From: Pullilachnospira_A gallistercoris
Lineage (GTDB): Bacteria; Bacillota; Clostridia; Lachnospirales; Lachnospiraceae
Assembly: GCA_018712125.1 (NCBI GenBank)
Contig: DVHM01000017.1
Location: 1 to 15,143 of the forward strand
Reading direction: 5' to 3'
Length of the DNA: 15,143 bases
Part shown: positions 1 to 6,459 of the stretch, one piece after another
Layout of the letters: each line of letters opens with the position of its first letter
Position numbering within the stretch: position 1 is the first letter of the stretch
The notes under the pieces: generated by a model
The model's database searches: none
What the model was told of the DNA's origin: nothing
What the model saw: only the letters and a program-made list of their open reading frames with translations
Made by a program: the position numbers and the translations under genes

Positions 1-80
1 GTCCCTTGCGGGTTCTTAGGGCAGCGCCCTAAGCCCTCGGAGAGCTTTTCGGCATCGATATCTGCAATTTTCAAGGTTCT

Positions 81-110
81 AATGAGCCTATTTTTTTCGG
101 CTCATTTTTT
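81..110 (+). terminator. Plus-strand rho-independent terminator
   Basis: AATGAGCC (81-88) pairs with GGCTCATT (99-106), giving 8 base pairs around a 10-base T-rich loop, followed directly by a T-tract to 110. The T-tract is on the plus strand only, so it would stop transcription entering from the left of the window. It does not fit as the terminator of the minus-strand regulatory operon. Confidence 0.6.
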
Positions 111-200
111 CATAGATTACTTGACACTACCTACCCATCCGATTTCTCCCGGATGTAAGATAAGTCTATTTTGCCATGAACGGGCTTTTTTTGATTTCAC

Positions 201-230
201 AAATCCGATACATTCCTGCCGGAATCCGAC
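201..230 (+). promoter_or_regulatory. Second copy of the 21-base-period operator, left intergenic region
   Basis: AAATCCGAT (201-209), 12 bases, then GAATCCGAC (222-230) repeats the unit at 8314-8343 exactly in both half-sites, spacing and orientation. It lies just after the binding-protein gene, so it would serve a minus-strand gene to the left. GATTTCACA adjoins it, echoing the GATTTCACA of the importer promoter. No good promoter was recognised next to it; TAGACT (168-163) is a weak -10 candidate. Confidence 0.55.
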
Positions 231-287
231 CTTCTTTTCTCTGGCATCAACGGTATCTCCGGTTCAATCTGATCTCATGTACCACAT

Positions 288-1844
288 CTACATTGCGCTT
301 TTCAGCCCCTGTCTGATCAGCCAGGCATCCAGCTGCGCCTGCTTGTCCGCCAGAATCTCGTCGATGCCCGCCTCCCGCAGCCGATTCAGAAAGGTCGTAT
401 AGTTCGCGTCCAGCTCCACACATCCGCACTCCAGAATCGGCGTGTACTCCCGGATCACTTCCCGCACATCGTCAATCTGACGGCTGACCGACGTCGTATC
501 GTAGACAAACCCACTGTAACGTGTAGCGGTATTCTCTGCGCCGGCCACATAGGAATTGCGCATGATATCATCCACCGCTGTCCCGAAGCTGTAGAGCTTT
601 GAAATATCGCCTATTCTGGCAAAGGGATTGTAAAATCCCTCCGGGTTCCCGTCCGCGTCCCGCACCGGTTCCAGCAATCCCCTCTCCCAGTCGGTAATCT
701 CATAGTGCTCCCCGGAGATGCCGTAATTTAGAAGATACGCCAGCTTCCGATCAGAGTACAGAAGATCCAGAAACTCCGCCGCCTGCTCCGGATACCGGCT
801 GGTGGCGGGAATGGTCAGATAGCCGTCCACACCGCTCTGACGGCTGACCTCTGTGGTGCGCAGACATACGTAGTCTGTCTCCTTGCCCACAATCTGGCTG
901 AAGGTTCCCGGGTAGCTGGACGCCGGGAAGGTAAGAATTCTTCTCTCCTTCAGCAGCTCCAGCACCGAGGCGTCATAGATCACACCGTCGGGATAAATAT
1001 ACCCCTCCTCATACCACTGACGCATATAAGTCAGAAATCCGTAATACTCCAGCGTCTCAAAAGGATTGATGACTGCATCACTCTCATTCTGCACCACACC
1101 GGTCAGTATATCCCTTCCCAGAGCATCCCCCAGGATCGTATAATATCCGGCGGAGGAGGACGTCTGCCCCGAAGTGATCTGTCCCAGCGGATAGCTGTCC
1201 GGATACCGTTCCTTCAGGGAGGCAAACAGAAGATCCAGCTCCTCGAGGGTGTAAATATGATCCGGATCATAGGCAAAACCGCTCTCCGTCAGCAGAGAGC
1301 CGGAAATCCAGAGGCCGTACCCGTTAGCCTCCTGCCCGGAAAGGCAGGCAATGCCGTAGATCCTCCCCTGCATCTCCGCTCCCCGGCTCAACGTTCCTCC
1401 CGTCCAGTTATTCTTATTTCCGATATGAGCGGCGCTTCTCTGAAGGTAGCTGTCCAGCGGCAGGATCAGATCCTTGTCGATATAGGTTGCGATATCCTGG
1501 CCGCGCACCAGCATCAGATCGAACCGTTCTCCTCTTCCCAGCCACAGCAGATAATCGTCCTGAATCCCGCTCATGTCCACCGGAACCAGTTCCACTTCCA
1601 CACCGATTTTCTCCACGGTAATGTCATTGACCGCCTCCTGTACCTCGGGAAGATCCTCAATCTTTGTCACGTCCTCATAGACCGGATAAGTAATCCGGAT
1701 CCGGCAGACGCCGGAAGCGCTCTCCGACTCCGGCTCTGTCTCTTCCGCCAGCCGCTGCGCCGAAAAGGATATCGCTGCCCAGAGCAGGCTCCCGAGGAAC
1801 GCCAGCAGAAGAAGGCTGCGGAGAATCCTTTTTCCCCAGCTCAT
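288..1844 (-). CDS. Anchored solute-binding-like protein, probable sensory partner of the kinase
   Basis: This 518-residue protein of the LplA/YtcQ-type solute-binding group starts with MSWGKRILRS and a hydrophobic segment at 9-28, then an acidic Ser/Glu linker (34-45). There is no lipobox cysteine, so it is either an uncleaved membrane-anchored protein or a secreted one with a weak cleavage site. The body has binding-protein features (RGERFDLMLVRGQD, ILPLDSYLQRS, SGVDGYLTIPATSRYPEQAAEFLDLL). The end resembles DUF3502: SGFVYDTTSV, then a segment ending LREAGIDEILADKQAQLDAW. Its ATG overlaps the response regulator stop (ATGA), and no permease follows. A binding protein coupled to a kinase and regulator matches three-component sensors such as XylFII-LytS of Clostridium or HptA-HptSR of Staphylococcus, so sensing rather than transport is the likely role. 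That role is inferred. Confidence 0.82.
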   Translation of the reverse strand: MSWGKRILRSLLLLAFLGSLLWAAISFSAQRLAEETEPESESASGVCRIRITYPVYEDVTKIEDLPEVQEAVNDITVEKIGVEVELVPVDMSGIQDDYLLWLGRGERFDLMLVRGQDIATYIDKDLILPLDSYLQRSAAHIGNKNNWTGGTLSRGAEMQGRIYGIACLSGQEANGYGLWISGSLLTESGFAYDPDHIYTLEELDLLFASLKERYPDSYPLGQITSGQTSSSAGYYTILGDALGRDILTGVVQNESDAVINPFETLEYYGFLTYMRQWYEEGYIYPDGVIYDASVLELLKERRILTFPASSYPGTFSQIVGKETDYVCLRTTEVSRQSGVDGYLTIPATSRYPEQAAEFLDLLYSDRKLAYLLNYGISGEHYEITDWERGLLEPVRDADGNPEGFYNPFARIGDISKLYSFGTAVDDIMRNSYVAGAENTATRYSGFVYDTTSVSRQIDDVREVIREYTPILECGCVELDANYTTFLNRLREAGIDEILADKQAQLDAWLIRQGLKSAM

Positions 1845-2617
1845 CGCTCCTTCCTCCCCTCTTTCTGAAACTCTCTCGGCGTCATCCCGTAAAATTTCTT
1901 GAACTGTTCCGTGAAGTGAGAGTAACTGCCAAATCCCACTTTCCCCGCCACCATGGTAATGGTCAGATCAGAGTTGCGCAATAGCTCTCTGGCGAGCTGC
2001 ATGCGCTGGCTGAGAATATATTCGGATACGGTCTTTCCATAACGCTTCTTAAAGGATCGGGTCAGATGATCCGCGCTCAGGAAAGCCATACCGGCCAGCG
2101 CGTTGACGGAAAGGTTTTCCTCCAGATGGGTATCGATATAGTGCGCCACCTTCTCCAGAGTATCTCCGGGATTGCCCGCGTCGTCTCCCCGGATGCTCTC
2201 GATATAGCGCTGTCCATACTCCGTCATGACCGACCGCTCTCTCTTGTCGTTGATAGACTTGACTGCCCGCTCCAGCACCTCCGTCAGTACCTCGTAGCGC
2301 ACGGGCTTTAACACATACTCCATGCAGTGCATGCGCATGGCCTGCTGGGCGTAAGCAAACTCATCGTGACAGCTGAGAATGATCGTCTCCGTGTCCGGGG
2401 AGTGCTCCTCGATCCATCCCATCAATTCCAACCCGCTCTGGTCCGGCATCTCAATATCGCAGATTGCCAGATCCACCGTCTCTTTCTCCAGAATCTCTAC
2501 CGCCTCCATGTAACTGTTCGCAGTAAAGACGTCGGAAAATCCCAGTTGTCCCAGATCCACGCCGTGCAGAATTCCCTGAATAGCGATCGGCTCGTCGTCT
2601 ACAATCAGAAGTCTCAT
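1841..2617 (-). CDS. YesN-type response regulator with AraC DNA-binding domain
   Basis: This 258-residue regulator has an N-terminal receiver domain (1-120) and a C-terminal AraC double helix-turn-helix (about 155-252). Receiver residues are Asp7 and Asp8 in LLIVDDEP, phospho-acceptor Asp54 in AICDIEMPD, Ser82 in IILSCHDE and Lys104 in YVLKPV. The DNA-binding part includes AGMAFLSADHLTRSFKKRYG and the second helix-turn-helix VAGKVGFGSYSHFTEQFKKFYGMTPREF. It is short for the YesN group because the linker between domains is small. It overlaps the kinase gene upstream and the binding-protein gene downstream by ATGA junctions, so all three are translationally coupled. AraC proteins of this type normally activate sugar operons from direct repeats near the -35; the repeats at 8314-8343 are the obvious candidate target. 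Confidence 0.95.
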   Translation of the reverse strand: MRLLIVDDEPIAIQGILHGVDLGQLGFSDVFTANSYMEAVEILEKETVDLAICDIEMPDQSGLELMGWIEEHSPDTETIILSCHDEFAYAQQAMRMHCMEYVLKPVRYEVLTEVLERAVKSINDKRERSVMTEYGQRYIESIRGDDAGNPGDTLEKVAHYIDTHLEENLSVNALAGMAFLSADHLTRSFKKRYGKTVSEYILSQRMQLARELLRNSDLTITMVAGKVGFGSYSHFTEQFKKFYGMTPREFQKEGRKER

Positions 2618-4317
2618 GCGTCTTCCCTCCGTTCCTCCGTGAAAAAGGGCACCTCAATCCACACCTGCGTCCCGGCTCCCGGCTTGCTGGTTATGCGGAT
2701 ATTCCCCTTTCCCTCATAATAGTATTCGATCCATTTCCGGCAGTTGGCAATGCCGATATGTTCCCGCCCCATGGCGTCCACATAGCTTCGCTTCCCCTGA
2801 ATATGTGTCATCACGTCCGCGGGGATGCCGCGGCCCGTATCGGTTATGGAGATAAACAGCCACTGATCCTGCCGCCGGATATTGATGAGAATCTCCGTAA
2901 TCTTGCCCGGAATCAGGGCATATTTCACAGCGTTCTCCACAAAATTTTCAATCAACAGCGGCGGGATCTTCGCGTTTTCCGTTTCCTCCGCCATGGTGTA
3001 GACACAGTTGAATCGGTCGGGAAAACGAATCTTTTGAATATTCAGATAGCTCTTCACAAAATCCATCTCTTCCTTCACGGTTACCAGATCGTTGGTCTCC
3101 TTGAGCACATAGCGGAAATAGTCGGTCATACACAGGGAGAATTCCTGAATACTGTGATAATCCTCTATCTGCGCCATACTGTAGATCAGATTCAGGGAAT
3201 TCATCAGCATATGGGGATTCATGCGCAGCTTCAGATTGTCCAGGGTCATGTCGTGAACCTGCTGTTCCCGCCGTCTCCCCTCCTCGACCTCGCCGGCCAT
3301 CTCGTTGAAGTTCTCGAACATCTGCCGGAAATCCCAGGAGATATCCTCATCGATCCCCGTAATACGGTAGCGCTCGCTGCTGGCGCTCTTCTGCCCGAAG
3401 ACGTCCAGCGCCTCGTTCATGGTATGTATCGGCGTGACCACCCACTTCTTTACCATCTGCCAGAAAATGAAGATAAACAAAATTTCCAGCAATACGGTCA
3501 ACAGCAGAAATCCCAGATATCCCCAGACATTCTGTAAAGAAGTCAGCGTCGGCACCACCAGCGCGACACTGCAGCCCAGTTCCGGTCCATCCCAGACCAG
3601 AAACTGCCGTCCGTCCCTTCCTCCGAGAAGTTCCTCCCAGCTGCTGTCCCGATAGCGGTTCGCGGTGTCCGCTATCAGGTGCATGATCTTCTCCCCGTCA
3701 GTGAGATAACACTCCTGTGTTCCCAACTCTTCTGCCGTCTGCAGTCCTTCCATAAAGGAATTCATATCCACCATCAGACCGATATGGTACCCCGCGTAGG
3801 AATAACTGCGGAGCAGGAAACATTTCCCGTCGAAATCGTAGAGCTGCCAACCTCTGGTTGTCCCTTCCGGGAATCCTCTGGAGAGAAGCTTATTGCGAAA
3901 ATTCTCCATCTCCCCAAAAGTGTAAGAGTCATAATTATATTTCACATAGATGGAAGCCAGGCTGCGGTCGTAGAGATAGGCCACTCCCTCCACCTGCCGG
4001 TTCTTCTGCATGCTGCCCAGTTCCTCGATCATCTCATAGTTCAGGGCTTCATCATGCCCCCGCTCCATGGCCAGCTCCGCAAGGTGGTCCAACACAAAAT
4101 CGTCCAGTTCCTCCTCCGTCTCCAGAATATTTTCCTGCAGCGGAATCATATCGCCCTCCAGAGAGTGCTCGTAGGAAGCGCTGATCTGGTTGGAGGAAAA
4201 CCAGACCACCAGGCAGGCGGCCACAAAGGTCAGAATCCCCAAAGGCAGAAAGGTAACACAGAGCACACGCACAAACCGGGCCGTCAGCGTCTTCTTATTC
4301 CATCCAAACCTTATCAT
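2614..4317 (-). CDS. YesM-type sensor histidine kinase
   Basis: This 567-residue membrane sensor kinase has a first membrane helix at about 17-40, an extracellular sensing region at about 41-262, a second helix at about 264-288, a HAMP-like linker to about 345, and a histidine kinase/ATPase core. The phospho-acceptor is His369 in LRMNPHMLMNSLNLIYSMAQ, the variant H-box of YesM/LytS-type kinases (the usual form is NPHFLYNTL). The N-box is IENFVENAVKYAL (456-468) and the G-box DTGRGIP (493-499), followed by GIANCRKWIEYYY and a final GAGTQVWIEVPF strand. It should phosphorylate the response regulator whose ATG overlaps its stop in an ATGA junction. AAGGAG lies about 10 bases before its ATG. The same transcript encodes an anchored solute-binding-like protein, so ligand sensing through that partner is likely, though inferred. 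Confidence 0.94.
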   Translation of the reverse strand: MIRFGWNKKTLTARFVRVLCVTFLPLGILTFVAACLVVWFSSNQISASYEHSLEGDMIPLQENILETEEELDDFVLDHLAELAMERGHDEALNYEMIEELGSMQKNRQVEGVAYLYDRSLASIYVKYNYDSYTFGEMENFRNKLLSRGFPEGTTRGWQLYDFDGKCFLLRSYSYAGYHIGLMVDMNSFMEGLQTAEELGTQECYLTDGEKIMHLIADTANRYRDSSWEELLGGRDGRQFLVWDGPELGCSVALVVPTLTSLQNVWGYLGFLLLTVLLEILFIFIFWQMVKKWVVTPIHTMNEALDVFGQKSASSERYRITGIDEDISWDFRQMFENFNEMAGEVEEGRRREQQVHDMTLDNLKLRMNPHMLMNSLNLIYSMAQIEDYHSIQEFSLCMTDYFRYVLKETNDLVTVKEEMDFVKSYLNIQKIRFPDRFNCVYTMAEETENAKIPPLLIENFVENAVKYALIPGKITEILINIRRQDQWLFISITDTGRGIPADVMTHIQGKRSYVDAMGREHIGIANCRKWIEYYYEGKGNIRITSKPGAGTQVWIEVPFFTEERREDA

Positions 4318-4350
4318 GTACTGCCCTCTCCTTCCGTTTTCCTGTCACAA

Positions 4351-4379
4351 AGTATACCATTTTCACAGAAATAGCTCAA
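4351..4379 (-). promoter_or_regulatory. Promoter of the regulatory operon (extended -10)
   Basis: On the minus strand TTGAGC (4379-4374) and TATACT (4356-4351) have an optimal 17-base spacer. TG one base before the -10 (TGGTATACT) makes it an extended -10 promoter. The spacer carries TCTGTGAAA, the core of the tandem repeat at the importer promoter but in the opposite orientation relative to transcription. AAGGAG follows before the kinase ATG. Confidence 0.75.
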
Positions 4380-4396
4380 TCCCGAACACGACATCA

Positions 4397-4421
4397 GGCC
4401 GGGCCCAAAAAGGGCCCAGCC
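4397..4421 (-). repeat. GC-rich hairpin between permease and histidine kinase genes
   Basis: On the minus strand GGCTGGGCCC pairs with GGGCCCGGCC around a TTTTT loop, giving a 10-base-pair stem with one G-T pair. It lies 69 bases after the permease stop and 18 bases upstream of the -35 box of the next promoter. The T-run is in the loop and none follows the stem, so it is not a standard terminator, though a stem this strong could slow or partly stop transcription, or protect the importer mRNA. Confidence 0.7.
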
Positions 4422-4489
4422 TCAGAAATGTTTTCTATTCATATTTTCATATTTCACACTGCGCGATTTTCACGCCTGTCGCAATGCTT

Positions 4490-5410
4490 CTATCCCTTGA
4501 CGCCCCCGGCGATCACACCCTTTTCCAGCTTATCCTGGAAGAAGGGGAACAACAGCAGGATCGGCAGTGTCGCCGCCACAATCACGGCGTACTGTATCAG
4601 GTACCGGTTGTAATCGGGATTCGCGCTCCGCAGGAAGTTTTCATTATCCGCGGTAATCTGTTTGATCCACAGCTGCAGGGGCCACAGATTCTTCTTGTTG
4701 GTCACATAGATGGAAGCCTGCAGCCAGGAGTTCCACTGCATAACCACACTGTTTAGGATAATGACAAAGCCCAGATTCATGGCCTGGGGCAGCATGACCT
4801 GCCACATGGTCCGAAAATGCCCCGCCCCGTCGATCCGGGCCGCCTCGTACATCTCATGGGGCACCGAATTAAAGGCGTTCATCATCATGATCATGAACAT
4901 GGCGTTGGTACATCCCGGAATGATCAGCGCCCAGCGGGTTCCAACCCATCCCAGGTACCGGATCACAATGTAGGTGGGCACCATACCGCCGGAGAACAAC
5001 ATGGTAGACATCAGGATCAGGGAGATCGGTGTCTTCAGTTTTGTGTCACGGCTCAACGCGTAACCGGTTATGGCAGCCAGCACAAAACCAAGTGCTGTAG
5101 CGCATACCGTATAGATAATGGTATTCGCATAACCGCTGATAATGCTGGCATCCTGAAAGATCAGTTCATATCCCTTCAGATTAAAGTCTCCAAGCCACTT
5201 CCACATAAGTCCCTCATAGGCCATAGCCTGACGGCCGTCGGACAGGGAGATCATCAATACGTGCCACATGGGAATGACGCAAGCCAGAGCAATCAGGGCA
5301 ACCACCACATAGATAATCACATCGGCAATGTGATCTCCCACACTCTTATGTTCCACCATATTCAGAGATGTATCCATCTCCGATACAGACATCTTTTTCT
5401 TTCTCTTCAT
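4490..5410 (-). CDS. Carbohydrate ABC importer permease, YtcP/LplC type
   Basis: This is a 306-residue inner-membrane permease of the second importer class, with a lysine-rich N-terminus (MKRKKK) and hydrophobic segments at about 30-56, 92-118, 128-150, 160-178, 211-228 and 271-290. The EAA motif is YEAARIDGAGHFRTMWQVML (188-207). The C-terminus, FQDKLEKGVIAGGVKG, is the usual end of YtcP/LplC-type permeases, where 'KGV..G.VKG' is conserved, so the gene is complete. It pairs with the preceding permease and ends the importer operon. GGAGGTG just before the ATG supports the start. After its stop come 172 bases with a GC-rich hairpin and the promoter of the regulatory operon. Confidence 0.95.
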   Translation of the reverse strand: MKRKKKMSVSEMDTSLNMVEHKSVGDHIADVIIYVVVALIALACVIPMWHVLMISLSDGRQAMAYEGLMWKWLGDFNLKGYELIFQDASIISGYANTIIYTVCATALGFVLAAITGYALSRDTKLKTPISLILMSTMLFSGGMVPTYIVIRYLGWVGTRWALIIPGCTNAMFMIMMMNAFNSVPHEMYEAARIDGAGHFRTMWQVMLPQAMNLGFVIILNSVVMQWNSWLQASIYVTNKKNLWPLQLWIKQITADNENFLRSANPDYNRYLIQYAVIVAATLPILLLFPFFQDKLEKGVIAGGVKG

Positions 5411-5425
5411 CTCACACCTCCGCTC

Positions 5426-6376
5426 TTAGAATAGGGACGAATCCGTCATCTTCCGGCTGAGAGCGTTGGAGCCGATCAGCAGGACAGTTCCCACAACGGA
5501 CTGGAATAATCCGGACGCCGCCGACAGACTGTAGTCGGTGGCAGAGCCAAATGCCATTCGATATGTGTAGGTATATATGGTATCCGCCACCTCATAGGTG
5601 GAGGGCATGTACAGAAGCAGAATGCTGTCAAATCCGGTGGAAAAACTCAATCCCACACCCAGCACAAACATCATCATGATGGTCGGCATAATACAGGGCA
5701 ATGTAATTCGAAACAGCCTCTGCCAGCGGTTGGCTCCGTCGATAGCTGCAGCCTCATGCAGGTCCCCGCTGACCGTGGAGATCGCCGCCACATACATGAT
5801 GGATCCCCAGCCGACACCCTGCCAGACGCCCATCAACACATAGATGATCCAGAATATCGGGATATGCTCATTGGCCAGCCAGTTCTGATTCTCCAGGCCG
5901 AATACATTGGTCAGAAGCATGGTCAGCGGACCATCCTTTCCCAGAAACTCCGTTACCAGAGAGGCCACGACCACCGCCGCCACGAAGTTCGGCAGGTAGG
6001 ACATGGTCTGGCAGATCCGCTTGAACCGCTTGTTCTCAATCATACTCAGCAGAAAAGCGAAGATGATCGGCGGAACGAATCCGATGGTATTTTTTAAAAT
6101 TGCGATACAGATCGTATTTCGGAGGGCTACGAGGAACTGGTCTCCGGTAAACAGATCAATAAAGTTCTGGAAGCCTACCCAATCACTGCCAAAATATCCC
6201 TCGACAATATTGAAATCCTCAAAAGCCATCACAATACCGAACATGGGGATAAAGTGCAGCACCACCATATATACAATGGCCGGGACGAACATCACATATA
6301 CCGGCCAGTTCCTCTTGAAATCCTTGCTCCAGGGAGTCTTCGGCGGCTTATAAACTGCCGCTTTTTCCTTTGCCAT
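5426..6376 (-). CDS. Carbohydrate ABC importer permease, LplB type
   Basis: This is a 316-residue inner-membrane permease with about six hydrophobic helices: roughly 25-50, 88-112, 128-146, 172-200, 230-256 and 285-305. The cytoplasmic coupling loop has the EAA motif HEAAAIDGANRWQRLFRITL (207-226), which docks with the ATPase. The start MAKEKAAVYKPPKTPW, the LHFIPMFGIVMAF segment and the C-terminal NALSRKMTDSSLF are typical of the LplB/YtcP-type importer group. With the second permease, 15 bases downstream, it forms the channel of the importer. AGGAGG lies 6 bases before the ATG. No ATPase gene is seen in this operon; importers of this group usually share a multi-use ATPase of the MsmK/UgpC type encoded elsewhere. 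Confidence 0.95.
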   Translation of the reverse strand: MAKEKAAVYKPPKTPWSKDFKRNWPVYVMFVPAIVYMVVLHFIPMFGIVMAFEDFNIVEGYFGSDWVGFQNFIDLFTGDQFLVALRNTICIAILKNTIGFVPPIIFAFLLSMIENKRFKRICQTMSYLPNFVAAVVVASLVTEFLGKDGPLTMLLTNVFGLENQNWLANEHIPIFWIIYVLMGVWQGVGWGSIMYVAAISTVSGDLHEAAAIDGANRWQRLFRITLPCIMPTIMMMFVLGVGLSFSTGFDSILLLYMPSTYEVADTIYTYTYRMAFGSATDYSLSAASGLFQSVVGTVLLIGSNALSRKMTDSSLF

Positions 6377-6404
6377 AAGGAACCTCCTCTCTTTCTCTCA
6401 AACC

Positions 6405-6431
6405 TCTGCCGGGGAGGCTATCCCCGGCAGA
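6405..6431 (-). repeat. Intercistronic GC-rich hairpin after the solute-binding gene
   Basis: A perfect 10-base-pair stem (TCTGCCGGGG, 6405-6414, with CCCCGGCAGA, 6422-6431) closes a 7-base loop. It begins 29 bases after the solute-binding gene's stop and 28 bases before the permease start. No T-tract follows, so it is more likely a 3'-end stabiliser or partial attenuator that sets the binding protein to permease ratio. Confidence 0.75.
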
Positions 6432-6459
6432 ATCAAACATCATTTCCAATATCTTATCC

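Larger units (their letters stand above)
1..287. other. Left-end non-coding region
   Basis: No convincing gene is present. From left to right it holds an 8-base-pair palindrome, CTTAGGGC-AGC-GCCCTAAG (14-32), the plus-strand terminator at 81-110, a CATCCG/CGGATG inverted repeat (136-155) and the operator copy at 201-230. I see no clear minus-strand terminator for the regulatory operon. A minus-strand frame is open from about 74 to the left edge but has only a TTG as a possible start and no ribosome binding site. Confidence 0.5.

Noticed and set aside
1..74. Minus-strand partial gene at the left edge
   Set aside because: Only about 24 codons, TTG is the sole possible start, a stop lies just upstream in frame and no ribosome binding site is seen; kept as an observation only.
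81..110. Hairpin as the terminator of the regulatory operon
   Set aside because: The T-tract is only on the plus strand; on the minus strand the stem is followed by AGAACC.
82..402. Plus-strand open frame beginning at the terminator stem
   Set aside because: Its ATG is inside a terminator hairpin, it runs into the end of the binding-protein gene on the other strand, there is no ribosome binding site, and the product has low-complexity features.
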